Below are positions 1-6,299 of a stretch of 6,965 nucleotides of DNA, in pieces. The position numbers and the translations under genes are program-made. The first letter of the stretch is position 1, and each line of letters starts with the position of its first letter. The stretch is from Flavobacteriales bacterium UBA1995 (GTDB taxonomy: Bacteria > Bacteroidota > Bacteroidia > Flavobacteriales_D > Sanyastnellaceae): contig DDCX01000123.1 of assembly GCA_002336475.1 (NCBI GenBank), forward strand, positions 1 through 6,965, read 5' to 3'. The notes under the pieces were generated by a model. The model saw nothing but the letters and a program-made list of their open reading frames with translations, ran no database searches and was not told the DNA's origin.

Positions 1-1
1 A

Positions 2-122
2 ATTTGGGCTTCTCTTAAGTACGACCCGGTACTGTGTAAGCCAAAATTGGTTCGTCGAAATGCGAGATAATGAAGATTCATGGCAGGAGAATTCAATTGA
101 AGTAGAGCAGAAGCGCCCAAAT
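2..122. repeat. 12-bp bulged inverted repeat enclosing a nested hairpin
   Basis: The left arm ATTTGGGCTTCT (2-13) is complementary to AGAAGCGCCCAAAT (109-122) over all twelve positions, with a two-base bulge in the right arm. Directly after the left arm a second helix is possible: CTTA-AGTAC (14-22) with GTACT (29-33) and TAAG (37-40), with a three-base bulge. The contiguous helices suggest a folded RNA or a small palindromic element. I recognise no known family, and the element touches the window edge, so its limits are uncertain. Confidence 0.35.
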
Positions 123-143
123 CCAATGTGTAGGAATACTCTG

Positions 144-178
144 TCAGGAACAATGAGGCATCTCATTCTTCTTCCTGA
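144..178 (-). terminator. Hairpin downstream of atoE, possible terminator
   Basis: Read as minus-strand RNA, UCAGGAA (178-172) pairs with UUCCUGA (150-144), and inside it AAUGAG (167-162) pairs with CUCAUU (157-152) around a four-base AUGC loop, giving 13 pairs with an asymmetric internal loop. It begins 18 bases after the atoE stop. There is no U-run after it on the minus strand, so it is not a textbook intrinsic terminator; it may instead act with Rho or protect the 3' end. On the plus strand the same hairpin is followed by a moderately T-rich stretch. Confidence 0.45.
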
Positions 179-196
179 TTGCTATCATTCTGTATT

Positions 197-1558
197 CTAA
201 CAGAGTACAGTCAGGATAAGACAGGTGGCCAAGCCAACGGCCAGAAATCGGACCGTGTAGGGAAGGATGTCCTTGGCGGCCAAGCCGGTGATGCCCAAGA
301 GCGGCAGTGCCCAAAAGGGCTGCAGCATGTTGGTGAGTTCGTCGCCATAGGCCATGGCTAAAATGGTGCGGTCCAGCGGGACGCCGAGGTCCAGTGCCGC
401 GCGGATCAGCAACGGGCCCTGCACCGCCCATTGACCGCCACCGCTGGGCACGAAAACATTGACTATGCCCGCTGAAAGCACCGTCCACAATTCGAAAGTC
501 TCGGGGGTGGAGAGGCGCACCATGGCCATGGAGAGGGCCTCCACAAGGCCGGTTCCCGACATGATGCCCATGATGCCGAAGTAAAGGGGGAACTGGATGA
601 GAATGCCAGAGGTGCCGCCAATGGCAGCGTCAATGGCCGTGAGAAAGCGCTGAAGGCTGCCGTGAAGCAGGAATGCGAGGCCCAATAGTGTTTGATTGGT
701 CCAGTCGGGGTCAATGAAGCCGAGGCGGGCAGCATCGGGATGAAACACAGCCGTTCGGAAGGCAAGGACGAGCAGAATGGTGCCGAAGAGGGTGGGGAGA
801 ATGCGGAGGTGCCCGGCAATGTGCCCTTTCCTTTCGGTGGTCATGGTGGTGGGCAAACTTGGACCCTGATGCCCCGACTGGTCCAATTTGCGCCCGAGGA
901 AGAAGGCCGTGGCGACCGCAGCCAGGACGAGGGCCCCTGTCATCATGAAGTTATGGCCTGAGAAAACGGTGAGGCCCAAAGGCAGGGTGTCCGGCAAGAG
1001 GTTTGGAGCAATGCCTGCAATCTCTGCGAGGTCAGCCAGGTGCCCTTTCTCCGCCACTTTGATGGGGGCCGAGCCACTCAGTCCGCCGTGCCATACCATG
1101 AGGCCGCTGTAACCGGCTGCCCCAATGAGTCCATAGTGAAGCGGGAGGCCTTGTGATTTGGCGCGCTCTCCTACTTTCCTGGCCAACACTGCTCCGACGA
1201 TCAGGCCGAGTCCCCAGTTGATCCAGCCAGCAAGGCAGGCCACCAATGCAACTGTTGCAGCGGCCTTGGCATTGGTGGTGCCAGCGAGGGCCACTGCCTT
1301 ACCGATGATGCGGTCGACAGCAGGGGTCAGAGCAAGGGCATGACCCAGGACCAGCATGAAGGCAGCCTGAAAGGCGAAAACCAGCAGCGGACGGTTCCAC
1401 AAGCCATCCCGCCACGAGGTCGCAATGGTCTCGGGGTTTGCGCCCAAAAACAGCGCCGCCACCGCCGTGACGGCTGTAAGACCGAGGGCGATGGCGAGCG
1501 GTGAAGGAACCCAAGCGAAACGGTCCGCTTCGGGTTGACTTTGAGGAGCCGCGTTCAT
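197..1558 (-). CDS. atoE: AtoE-family short-chain fatty acid transporter
   Basis: A polytopic inner-membrane protein of 453 residues, close to the roughly 440 usual for the AtoE/COG2031 family, predicted to carry short-chain fatty acids such as acetate, butyrate or acetoacetate. Family blocks are clear: WINWGLGLIVGA (112-123), GYSGLMVWHGGLSGSAPI (149-166), GGTSGILIQFPLYFGIMG (314-331), NVFVPSGGGQWAVQGP (367-382) and GDELTNMLQPFWALP (405-419). The N-terminus is a short polar stretch of about 13 residues before the first membrane segment, and the start lies 10 bases after the DUF3127 stop. No atoD, atoA or atoB CoA-transferase or thiolase gene is in the window, so the substrate is assigned by family only. 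It appears to be the last gene of the run: a hairpin follows its TAG stop and no further minus-strand gene is visible. Confidence 0.93.
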   Translation of the reverse strand: MNAAPQSQPEADRFAWVPSPLAIALGLTAVTAVAALFLGANPETIATSWRDGLWNRPLLVFAFQAAFMLVLGHALALTPAVDRIIGKAVALAGTTNAKAAATVALVACLAGWINWGLGLIVGAVLARKVGERAKSQGLPLHYGLIGAAGYSGLMVWHGGLSGSAPIKVAEKGHLADLAEIAGIAPNLLPDTLPLGLTVFSGHNFMMTGALVLAAVATAFFLGRKLDQSGHQGPSLPTTMTTERKGHIAGHLRILPTLFGTILLVLAFRTAVFHPDAARLGFIDPDWTNQTLLGLAFLLHGSLQRFLTAIDAAIGGTSGILIQFPLYFGIMGIMSGTGLVEALSMAMVRLSTPETFELWTVLSAGIVNVFVPSGGGQWAVQGPLLIRAALDLGVPLDRTILAMAYGDELTNMLQPFWALPLLGITGLAAKDILPYTVRFLAVGLATCLILTVLC

Positions 1559-1568
1559 GCGGCGGCCG

Positions 1569-1961
1569 TCAGAATGGGAGGTCGTCGTCGGAAGCCGCTG
1601 GCGTTCCTGGGTTAAACGCTGGGGCCGCAGGGATATCCGCAGTTGCTGCTTCAGGTTGCGCCTGTCCGCCGTCGCCGCCAGCAGGAGCTTCAGCTCCCAT
1701 TTTCTCTACGCGCCATGCGTTCAAATCGACATAGTAGCGGTCGTTGTATTCACGGCCGCGGACGTCGAATTTGACCAGCACTTGGTCGCCTTCTTTGATT
1801 TGACCCAGTTGGTCAGACTTCTCCTTCAATGCGGAGAACTTCACGTCGGAGGGGTACTGCTCGGCAGTGGTCACCACGAACTCGCGCTTGTAGAACTCGC
1901 TCGTGTCGGACTTCCAAACGTCGAACAGACGCTTGACAGTCCCTTTCATCTCATAACTCAT
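1569..1961 (-). CDS. DUF3127 protein with SSB-like acidic C-terminal tip
   Basis: A 130-residue protein. Residues 1 to about 88 match DUF3127, a family of unknown function common in Bacteroidota: MKGTVKRLFDV, KREFVVTTAEQYPSDVKFSA, KEGDQVLVKFDVRGREYND and RYYVDLNAWRVEK. The alternating beta pattern, with G-R-E-Y and a closing N-A-W-R strand, resembles an OB fold; that is my inference. Residues about 89-122 are a low-complexity Ala/Pro/Gly linker, and the protein ends SDDDLPF. Bacterial SSB ends in much the same way (E. coli DFDDDIPF), and that tip recruits replication and repair proteins. The start MSYE agrees with homologues as I remember them. There is a GGAGG 15 bases before the ATG, too distant to be a normal Shine-Dalgarno. 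The gene sits 25 bases after the flavin reductase and 10 bases before atoE. Confidence 0.9.
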   Translation of the reverse strand: MSYEMKGTVKRLFDVWKSDTSEFYKREFVVTTAEQYPSDVKFSALKEKSDQLGQIKEGDQVLVKFDVRGREYNDRYYVDLNAWRVEKMGAEAPAGGDGGQAQPEAATADIPAAPAFNPGTPAASDDDLPF

Positions 1962-1986
1962 ACGGCGAATATCGCACCTCCGGACG

Positions 1987-2904
1987 TCAACCGGGGTTGT
2001 ACGCGAGCAAGGTCATCCACGCTCCATCCACATCGGACTGTTCAAGCCGCTTTCCAGCTTCTTCGAACAGCGCTTTCTCCAATGCTGCTGCGTCGTCCTC
2101 GTGTTCCATGAAGAGGTCCGCCAGCTCGAGCAGTTTGTGCTCATTGACATCGGTCTCATCGGGAAGGGTGTGGGCAGAGCCGAGCAATGCCAATTGGTTG
2201 GCCGAAAGCATTTCTGAATTCCGAACCTCTGCGGGGATCGCGTCAACGCCAATTCCAAGTCCGCCTGCCGCGGGTTTGGGGAGCTCAAACAACGCATCGC
2301 CGGAGGCCCGGACATAGTAGTTTCCTCCGCAGCGGCCGACCAGGTCAAGCGCATGGGCATCGGGTTTGCCTGCAGCATCCAAGACTTCTTCCGCGATGTG
2401 CACACGCAAAACTTCGCACACGAGCATGTGGCCCGCGCCCGGTCCTTGGCCCAACTCCACGATCTGGGTGACCTTGCATTCAAAGGCCACCGGTGCTTCT
2501 GCGACCCGGAATGGGGCCACCACTTCTGATGGAGCCGGCGTGAATCCAGCCTTGGCGAATTCATCGACATCGTTCGGATAATCGCTGCTGCTCAATGATG
2601 CGCCTTGCACCATGGCATGGTCCACCAGGTTGACCACGATTTCCATATTCTCTCGGGCATTGGCCAAGGTGTCCTTGACGGTGCCATCGCGTCCCCTCAA
2701 GGTGGGGCCGACCACCATGACCGGGGGGTCGATGGAGAAGACGTTGAAGTAGCTGAATGGGGCCAAGTTGCGGCGGCCATCAGCGTCTATAGTGCTCGCC
2801 AATGCAATGGGACGGGGGGCCACAGTGCCCACCAGCATGGCGTATCGGTCTCTTACGGCAAAGTCGGACGGGTTCATCGTCCGCATGGTGCGGCTTTGGC
2901 TCAT
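1987..2904 (-). CDS. FMN-binding flavin reductase family protein (DIM6/NTAB type)
   Basis: A 305-residue protein of the flavin reductase-like, FMN-binding split-barrel family. Residues about 15-210 form the recognisable domain: VGTVAPRPIALASTID, NLAPFSYFNVFSIDPPVM, SSSDYPNDVDEFAKAGF, APVAFECK and GRCGGNYYVRASG. Members bind FMN and reduce flavins with NAD(P)H or act as related oxidoreductases; the substrate here is unknown. After ELPKP and a conserved GIGVDAIPAEVRNS stretch there is an acidic, probably helical tail (about 250-305) rich in Glu, Leu and Ala, with no domain I recognise. Similar roughly 290-300-residue forms occur in flavobacteria. The first ATG is preferred because it overlaps the purE stop (ATGA); Met10 (MNPSDFAVRD) is a possible alternative. 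It is 25 bases upstream of the DUF3127 gene. Confidence 0.9.
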   Translation of the reverse strand: MSQSRTMRTMNPSDFAVRDRYAMLVGTVAPRPIALASTIDADGRRNLAPFSYFNVFSIDPPVMVVGPTLRGRDGTVKDTLANARENMEIVVNLVDHAMVQGASLSSSDYPNDVDEFAKAGFTPAPSEVVAPFRVAEAPVAFECKVTQIVELGQGPGAGHMLVCEVLRVHIAEEVLDAAGKPDAHALDLVGRCGGNYYVRASGDALFELPKPAAGGLGIGVDAIPAEVRNSEMLSANQLALLGSAHTLPDETDVNEHKLLELADLFMEHEDDAAALEKALFEEAGKRLEQSDVDGAWMTLLAYNPG

Positions 2905-3407
2905 CCTTGTTGGATCTGTTTTCCTTTGGCCTCCACAGCTTGCACCGTGTCCATGACTTTGTCGCGCAGGCTTGCTGCGTATTTGTCGAGGCGCTCAGCA
3001 AGGGCGGCATCGGATGCGGAAAGAATGCGGGCTGCGAGCAGCCCGGCATTGCGGCCTCCGTCCAGTGCCACCGTGGCCACGGGAATTCCAGAGGGCATCT
3101 GCAGGATGCTCAAAATGCTGTCCCATCCGTCGATGCTGTTGCTGCTCTTGACGGGGACGCCGACGACAGGCAGGCTGGTGAGCGAAGCGACCATTCCCGG
3201 GAGGTGGGCCGCGCCACCGGCACCCGCCACGATCACACCGATTCCGCGGTCCCTCGCAGCGCGTGCGTATTCCACCATGCGGTCAGGCGTGCGGTGCGCA
3301 CTGACCACGGTCATCTCGTGTTGGACGCCGAGTGCCGTCAGGATTTCGGCCGTTTGTTCCAGAACGGGCAAGTCGCTTTTGCTGCCCATGATGATGCCCA
3401 CTTTCAT
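2901..3407 (-). CDS. purE: N5-carboxyaminoimidazole ribonucleotide mutase, PurE
   Basis: Cytoplasmic enzyme of de novo purine synthesis that moves the carboxyl group of N5-CAIR to give CAIR; PurK, its usual partner, is not in this window. The protein is 168 residues, a normal class I length. Conserved motifs are MGSKSD (7-12), SAHRTP, AGAGGAAHLPGM, VKSSNSIDGWDSILSILQMP and the C-terminal GGRNAGLLAARIL. The SAHRTP histidine and the glycine-rich AGAGGAAH loop form the active site in known PurE octamers. I chose the ATG at 3407 (MKVGIIMGSKSD). A start 33 bases upstream would add MGPRVALYLCT, which has no counterpart in the family and would be encoded across the promoter's -7 box. The TGA stop overlaps the next gene's ATG (ATGA), indicating coupled translation. 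Confidence 0.96.
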   Translation of the reverse strand: MKVGIIMGSKSDLPVLEQTAEILTALGVQHEMTVVSAHRTPDRMVEYARAARDRGIGVIVAGAGGAAHLPGMVASLTSLPVVGVPVKSSNSIDGWDSILSILQMPSGIPVATVALDGGRNAGLLAARILSASDAALAERLDKYAASLRDKVMDTVQAVEAKGKQIQQG

Positions 3408-3444
3408 GGTGCAAAGATACAGGGCCACCCTCGGCCCCAACCCA
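3408..3444 (-). promoter_or_regulatory. Bacteroidota-type promoter of purE, likely leaderless
   Basis: Reading on the minus strand, the nupC-purE gap holds TTG (3440-3438), an 18-base spacer, then TATCTTTG (3419-3412). This is an exact match to the TTG-N17-23-TAnnTTTG consensus described for Flavobacterium and close to the Bacteroides -33/-7 promoter. Only four bases (CACC) separate the -7 box from the purE ATG, so transcription should start at or next to the start codon, giving little or no 5' leader. The spacer contains a 5-bp dyad, GGGCC-N6-GGCCC (3422-3437), that could be an operator or a weak hairpin. The motif match is seen directly; promoter activity and the start site are inference. 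Confidence 0.72.
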
Positions 3445-4710
3445 TCAAGGGTGCATGATGGAGATCACACAGGCGGTGAGCAGGCAAGCTGTTGTTCCAG
3501 CAACCAAGGCCTTGAATCCAAGTTGGGCCAATTCCCCGCGGCGCGAAGGCGCCAGAACCCCGATTCCACCGACCTGAATGCCGATCGAAGCGAAATTGGC
3601 AAAGCCACACAGAATGTACGTGGCAATCAATACGCTCCTGTCGCTCATGCCTTCCTTGAGTTTGCCCAAGGTCTCGTAGGCGTAGAACTCATTGATGACG
3701 GTTTTTTCCCCCAACAACCGTCCCACGACGACGATGTCCTCAGAGGCGACACCGACCAGCCATGCAATGGGGGCGCCGATGTAACCCAAAATGCACTCCA
3801 TGCTCAGGGTTTGGAAAGTGGTGTTGGCTGCCAAGAAATCATTGGCGCCCGTCCATCCGCCGACCCATCCAAGCAGGTCATTGAACATGTACACGAAAGC
3901 GGTAAAAACCAGCAACATCACCCCCACGTTGGCCGCAAGGGACAGCCCGTCTCGGGTGCCATTGGTGATCGCTTCCAAGAAGTTAGATGCGCTGGACTTC
4001 ACGATTTTCGCGTCTCCTGCTACTTGGGGCTCCGTCTCGGGCACCAGCAGCTTTGCCGCTGCCACCGCCGCAGGGGCGGAAATCAGCGAAGCCGTGAGCA
4101 GGTGCGTGGCGAAATAGGCCTGTGTCTCGGGGTCTGTGCCCCCCAAAATGCCCACATAAGCGGCAAAAACGGATCCGGCGATGGTGGCCATTCCTCCGGT
4201 CATGACCAGCATGAGCTCAGAACGGCTCATGCGGTCCAAGTAGGGGCGGATGAGCAAAGGGCTCTCGGTTTGACCCAAGAACACGTTGCCCGCGACAGAC
4301 AGGCTTTCCCGGCCTGTGAGCCGGAGGGTGTGGCGCATCACCCATGCAAATCCACGGATGAAAAACGACAAGAGCCCCAGGTGGTGGAGCAGTGCACTCA
4401 AGGCGCTGAAAAACACAATGGTGGCCAGAATCCGGAAGGCGAAGTTCTCGAGGTATGGGCCCACTTGACCATCAGAGAACCGGCCCAACAGGAAGTCCGT
4501 CCCCTTCCATGTGTATCCAATGACTTGAACAAAGGTCTCTGCCACCCAACGGAAACCCGCCCGAATGAAAGGGACCTTCAGTACCAAGAAAGCCATGATG
4601 AACTGAAGACCGAGGGCTCCAATGATGGTGCGCCAAGCCACTGATTTCCGTGCTGAAGAGAACAGCCACAGCACTGCCGTGAAGACAAGAATTCCCAGGA
4701 TGGCCCGCAT
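3445..4710 (-). CDS. nupC: NupC-type concentrative nucleoside transporter (CNT family)
   Basis: An inner-membrane symporter predicted to import nucleosides with H+ or Na+. It has 421 residues, close to the roughly 400 of E. coli NupC, and is hydrophobic along nearly its whole length. The family's substrate-site motifs are present: GQTESPLLIRPYL from 146 (Q147, T148, E149 in the first re-entrant hairpin), MECILGYIGAPIAWLVG from 304 (E305), and GFANFASIGIQVGGIG from 369 (N372, S375). These correspond to Gln-Thr-Glu, Glu, Asn and Ser that bind the nucleoside in the Vibrio cholerae CNT structure; the mapping is mine, by motif. Whether it prefers pyrimidines or purines, and which ion it uses, cannot be read with confidence. 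The start overlaps the DUF151 stop by one base. The next gene, purE, is 37 bases on but has its own promoter. Confidence 0.95.
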   Translation of the reverse strand: MRAILGILVFTAVLWLFSSARKSVAWRTIIGALGLQFIMAFLVLKVPFIRAGFRWVAETFVQVIGYTWKGTDFLLGRFSDGQVGPYLENFAFRILATIVFFSALSALLHHLGLLSFFIRGFAWVMRHTLRLTGRESLSVAGNVFLGQTESPLLIRPYLDRMSRSELMLVMTGGMATIAGSVFAAYVGILGGTDPETQAYFATHLLTASLISAPAAVAAAKLLVPETEPQVAGDAKIVKSSASNFLEAITNGTRDGLSLAANVGVMLLVFTAFVYMFNDLLGWVGGWTGANDFLAANTTFQTLSMECILGYIGAPIAWLVGVASEDIVVVGRLLGEKTVINEFYAYETLGKLKEGMSDRSVLIATYILCGFANFASIGIQVGGIGVLAPSRRGELAQLGFKALVAGTTACLLTACVISIMHP

Positions 4711-5318
4711 TATGTGTTGCTTCGGCTTTCGATTTCGTCGCGCAGTTTGCCCGCCCGCTCATAGTCCTCCTCCTCAATCGCACGGTCCAATTGCTCTTTG
4801 AGCTCCTCCATTTTCAAAGCGCTGAAGTTCTCTGCAGGATCAACGGGTTCTTCCAGTCCAAAGGGGTCATCGGGATTCTCCTCGGGCATGGGTTTGACCT
4901 GCTCCTCTCCCTCCGGCGGAATGCCCGCAGTCTTGAGCACTTTTTCCATGCAGTATATGGGGCAGCCAAAGCGCACAGCCAGGGCTACAGCATCAGATGT
5001 CCGGGCGTCAATGGTTTCATCCGTTTTTCCATTGCCACAGACCAGCCGGGCAAAGTAGATGCCCTCGACCAGGTCGTAAATAACCACTTCCTTCAATTCA
5101 ATGTCAAAGGACTTACACAGGCTGTTGAACAGGTCGTGGGTCAAGGGCCGACTTGGCGTCATGTTCTCCATCTTGATGGCGATGGATTGGGCCTCATGCA
5201 TGCCGATCACGATGGGCAGCTTGCGCTTGCCTTCCACTTCTTCGAGCACCAGATTATAAGCGCCTGTAGTGGCGCCACTCGGCCTGATATCAAATATCGA
5301 AAGCAGGGATTTGTTCAT
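4710..5318 (-). CDS. Bifunctional nuclease family (DUF151) protein with C-terminal UVR motif
   Basis: A 202-residue two-part protein. Residues 1 to about 130 are the DUF151/BFN domain: LPIVIGMHEAQSIAI (34-48), SRPLTHDL (56-63) and ETIDARTSDAVALAVRF (101-117) are the conserved blocks. A very acidic, proline-rich linker (about 131-163) joins it to a charged helical UVR motif at about 168-199 (KEQLDRAIEEEDYERAGKLR), as in UvrB/UvrC interaction motifs. Some family members are reported to degrade DNA and RNA, but the biochemical role of the Bacteroidota BFN-UVR architecture is not settled, so nuclease activity is inferred. The start MNKSLLSIFD matches the usual family N-terminus. It lies 37 bases after etfA and its TAA stop shares a base with the nupC ATG (TAATG), which suggests translational coupling. 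This arrangement recurs in Flavobacteriales as far as I recall. Confidence 0.9.
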   Translation of the reverse strand: MNKSLLSIFDIRPSGATTGAYNLVLEEVEGKRKLPIVIGMHEAQSIAIKMENMTPSRPLTHDLFNSLCKSFDIELKEVVIYDLVEGIYFARLVCGNGKTDETIDARTSDAVALAVRFGCPIYCMEKVLKTAGIPPEGEEQVKPMPEENPDDPFGLEEPVDPAENFSALKMEELKEQLDRAIEEEDYERAGKLRDEIESRSNT

Positions 5319-5355
5319 GATGAAAATGCGGTCGCCGTCAAGGTAGTCGATTCGT

Positions 5356-6279
5356 TCAGAGCGCTTTGAACGCCTCCGTTAATTTGGGCACCACATCAAA
5401 TGCATCACCGACAATTCCATAATCTGCCGCCTTGAAGAAGGGCGCCTCAGGATCTTTATTGATCACCACAATCACCTTAGAGCCGTTCACACCTGCCAGG
5501 TGTTGTATGGCGCCAGAAATGCCAACGGCGATGTAAAGGTTGGGGCGAATGGCAATGCCGGTTTGACCAACATGCTCATGGTGAGGGCGCCAACCAATGT
5601 CTGAAACTGGTCGAGAGCAGGCTGTTGTGGCGCCAACTGCATCGGCGAGGTCCTCGATGAGGCCCCAGTTTTCTGGGCCTTTCATGCCACGGCCTGCCGA
5701 CACGACCAACTCAGCCTCGGGCAGGGGCGCACGGCCGCCAGTGCTGGGAGAGGCTGCTTCAAGAATGTCCACTTTGCGTTCGCCAAGCTCTGTGTCGAAG
5801 GCTTCGATGGATGCGGTTGCACCTGAAGCTGCTGGCATGCCAATGGCATTGGGTGTGGTGGTGATCACCAGGTTGTCTGTGGCGCCCTTGACCTGCGCAG
5901 TGGCTTTGCCGCTGAAGACGTTGCGGGTGTAGTTGTCGCCATCAGGGGCAACGGTAACACCCGCAATCAGCCCGGCATTCATGCGAACCGCTACGCGGCC
6001 AGCAATGGACTTGCCAAGGTGGTCCTGAGCACAGACCACCAACGAAGCTCCTTCATGCTCGGCTGCTGCCGAAACGAGGCGGCCGAGCTGGCTGTCGTCC
6101 AAATCTCCGGCGCCTTGGAGCACGCGTTGGATGCCGACGCTTCCCAGTCCTCCATCTCCATCGAGGTCACCGGATACCACGGCTACAGCTTCACCAATTC
6201 CAGCGGCGAATCCAGCGGCTTCGAGGCTGGCCTTGGTGGCTTGACCTCCTTTTGTTTGGATGAATGCAATACACTTCAT
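5356..6279 (-). CDS. etfA: Electron transfer flavoprotein alpha subunit
   Basis: This is the FAD-carrying alpha subunit of ETF, complete at 307 residues, a normal family length. The N-terminal half (about 1-185) is the structural alpha/beta domain. The C-terminal half is the FAD domain and keeps the family motifs: [13 protein letters not shown] at 193-205, [10 protein letters not shown] at 221-230, HHEHVGQTG at 233-241, [11 protein letters not shown] at 253-263, NKDPEAPFF at 274-282 and DYGIVGD at 286-292. These contact the FAD phosphates, ribityl chain and flavin ring in known ETFs. The start MKCIAFIQT is the typical N-terminus and the only sensible one after the 20-base gap from etfB. Upstream bases are purine-rich (GCGAAGAAATC) without a strong Shine-Dalgarno, as is usual in Bacteroidota. 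Together with etfB it would feed electrons from fatty-acid or amino-acid oxidation into the quinone pool. Confidence 0.97.
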   Translation of the reverse strand: MKCIAFIQTKGGQATKASLEAAGFAAGIGEAVAVVSGDLDGDGGLGSVGIQRVLQGAGDLDDSQLGRLVSAAAEHEGASLVVCAQDHLGKSIAGRVAVRMNAGLIAGVTVAPDGDNYTRNVFSGKATAQVKGATDNLVITTTPNAIGMPAASGATASIEAFDTELGERKVDILEAASPSTGGRAPLPEAELVVSAGRGMKGPENWGLIEDLADAVGATTACSRPVSDIGWRPHHEHVGQTGIAIRPNLYIAVGISGAIQHLAGVNGSKVIVVINKDPEAPFFKAADYGIVGDAFDVVPKLTEAFKAL

Positions 6280-6299
6280 GATTTCTTCGCTTTCGGAAT

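Larger units (their letters stand above)
1..196. other. Noncoding left-end region
   Basis: This stretch downstream of atoE is visibly more A+T-rich than the genes. I see no convincing gene. One plus-strand frame stays open from position 3 to a TAA at 198-200 (65 codons without a stop), but it has no family motif and an unlikely composition, so it may be chance or the tail of a gene outside the window. The region holds the inverted repeat and the hairpin listed separately. Confidence 0.5.

Noticed and set aside
2..70. IS110-like transposase remnant from the frame reading IWASLKYDP
   Set aside because: The resemblance covers only a few residues and the frame stops after 22 codons. No other transposase motif or target duplication can be seen.
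2..122. Integron attC site
   Set aside because: The arms TTTGGGC and GCCCAAA resemble the attC core bases only in part: they lack GTT/AAC and are in the wrong order for R'' and R'. No integrase or cassette is visible.
1962..1986. A second Bacteroidota promoter before the DUF3127 gene (GATATTCG)
   Set aside because: It matches only four of the six fixed TAnnTTTG positions and lacks a well-spaced TTG, so it is not supported.
3408..3440. Longer PurE start adding MGPRVALYLCT
   Set aside because: These residues have no counterpart in the family and their codons overlap the promoter -7 box. MKVGIIMGSKSD at 3407 is the standard N-terminus.
2605..4644. A 679-codon plus-strand open frame antisense to the flavin reductase 5' end, purE and nupC
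   Set aside because: The opposite strand encodes three clear, motif-complete proteins. The antisense product is rich in His, Gln, Arg, Ser and Gly with no domain I recognise, as expected from a shadow frame in GC-rich coding DNA.
5319..5355. Promoter in the etfA-DUF151 gap (TACCTTGA)
   Set aside because: The last two bases deviate from TAnnTTTG and there is no suitable -33 element at the usual distance. Cotranscription with etfA is the simpler reading.
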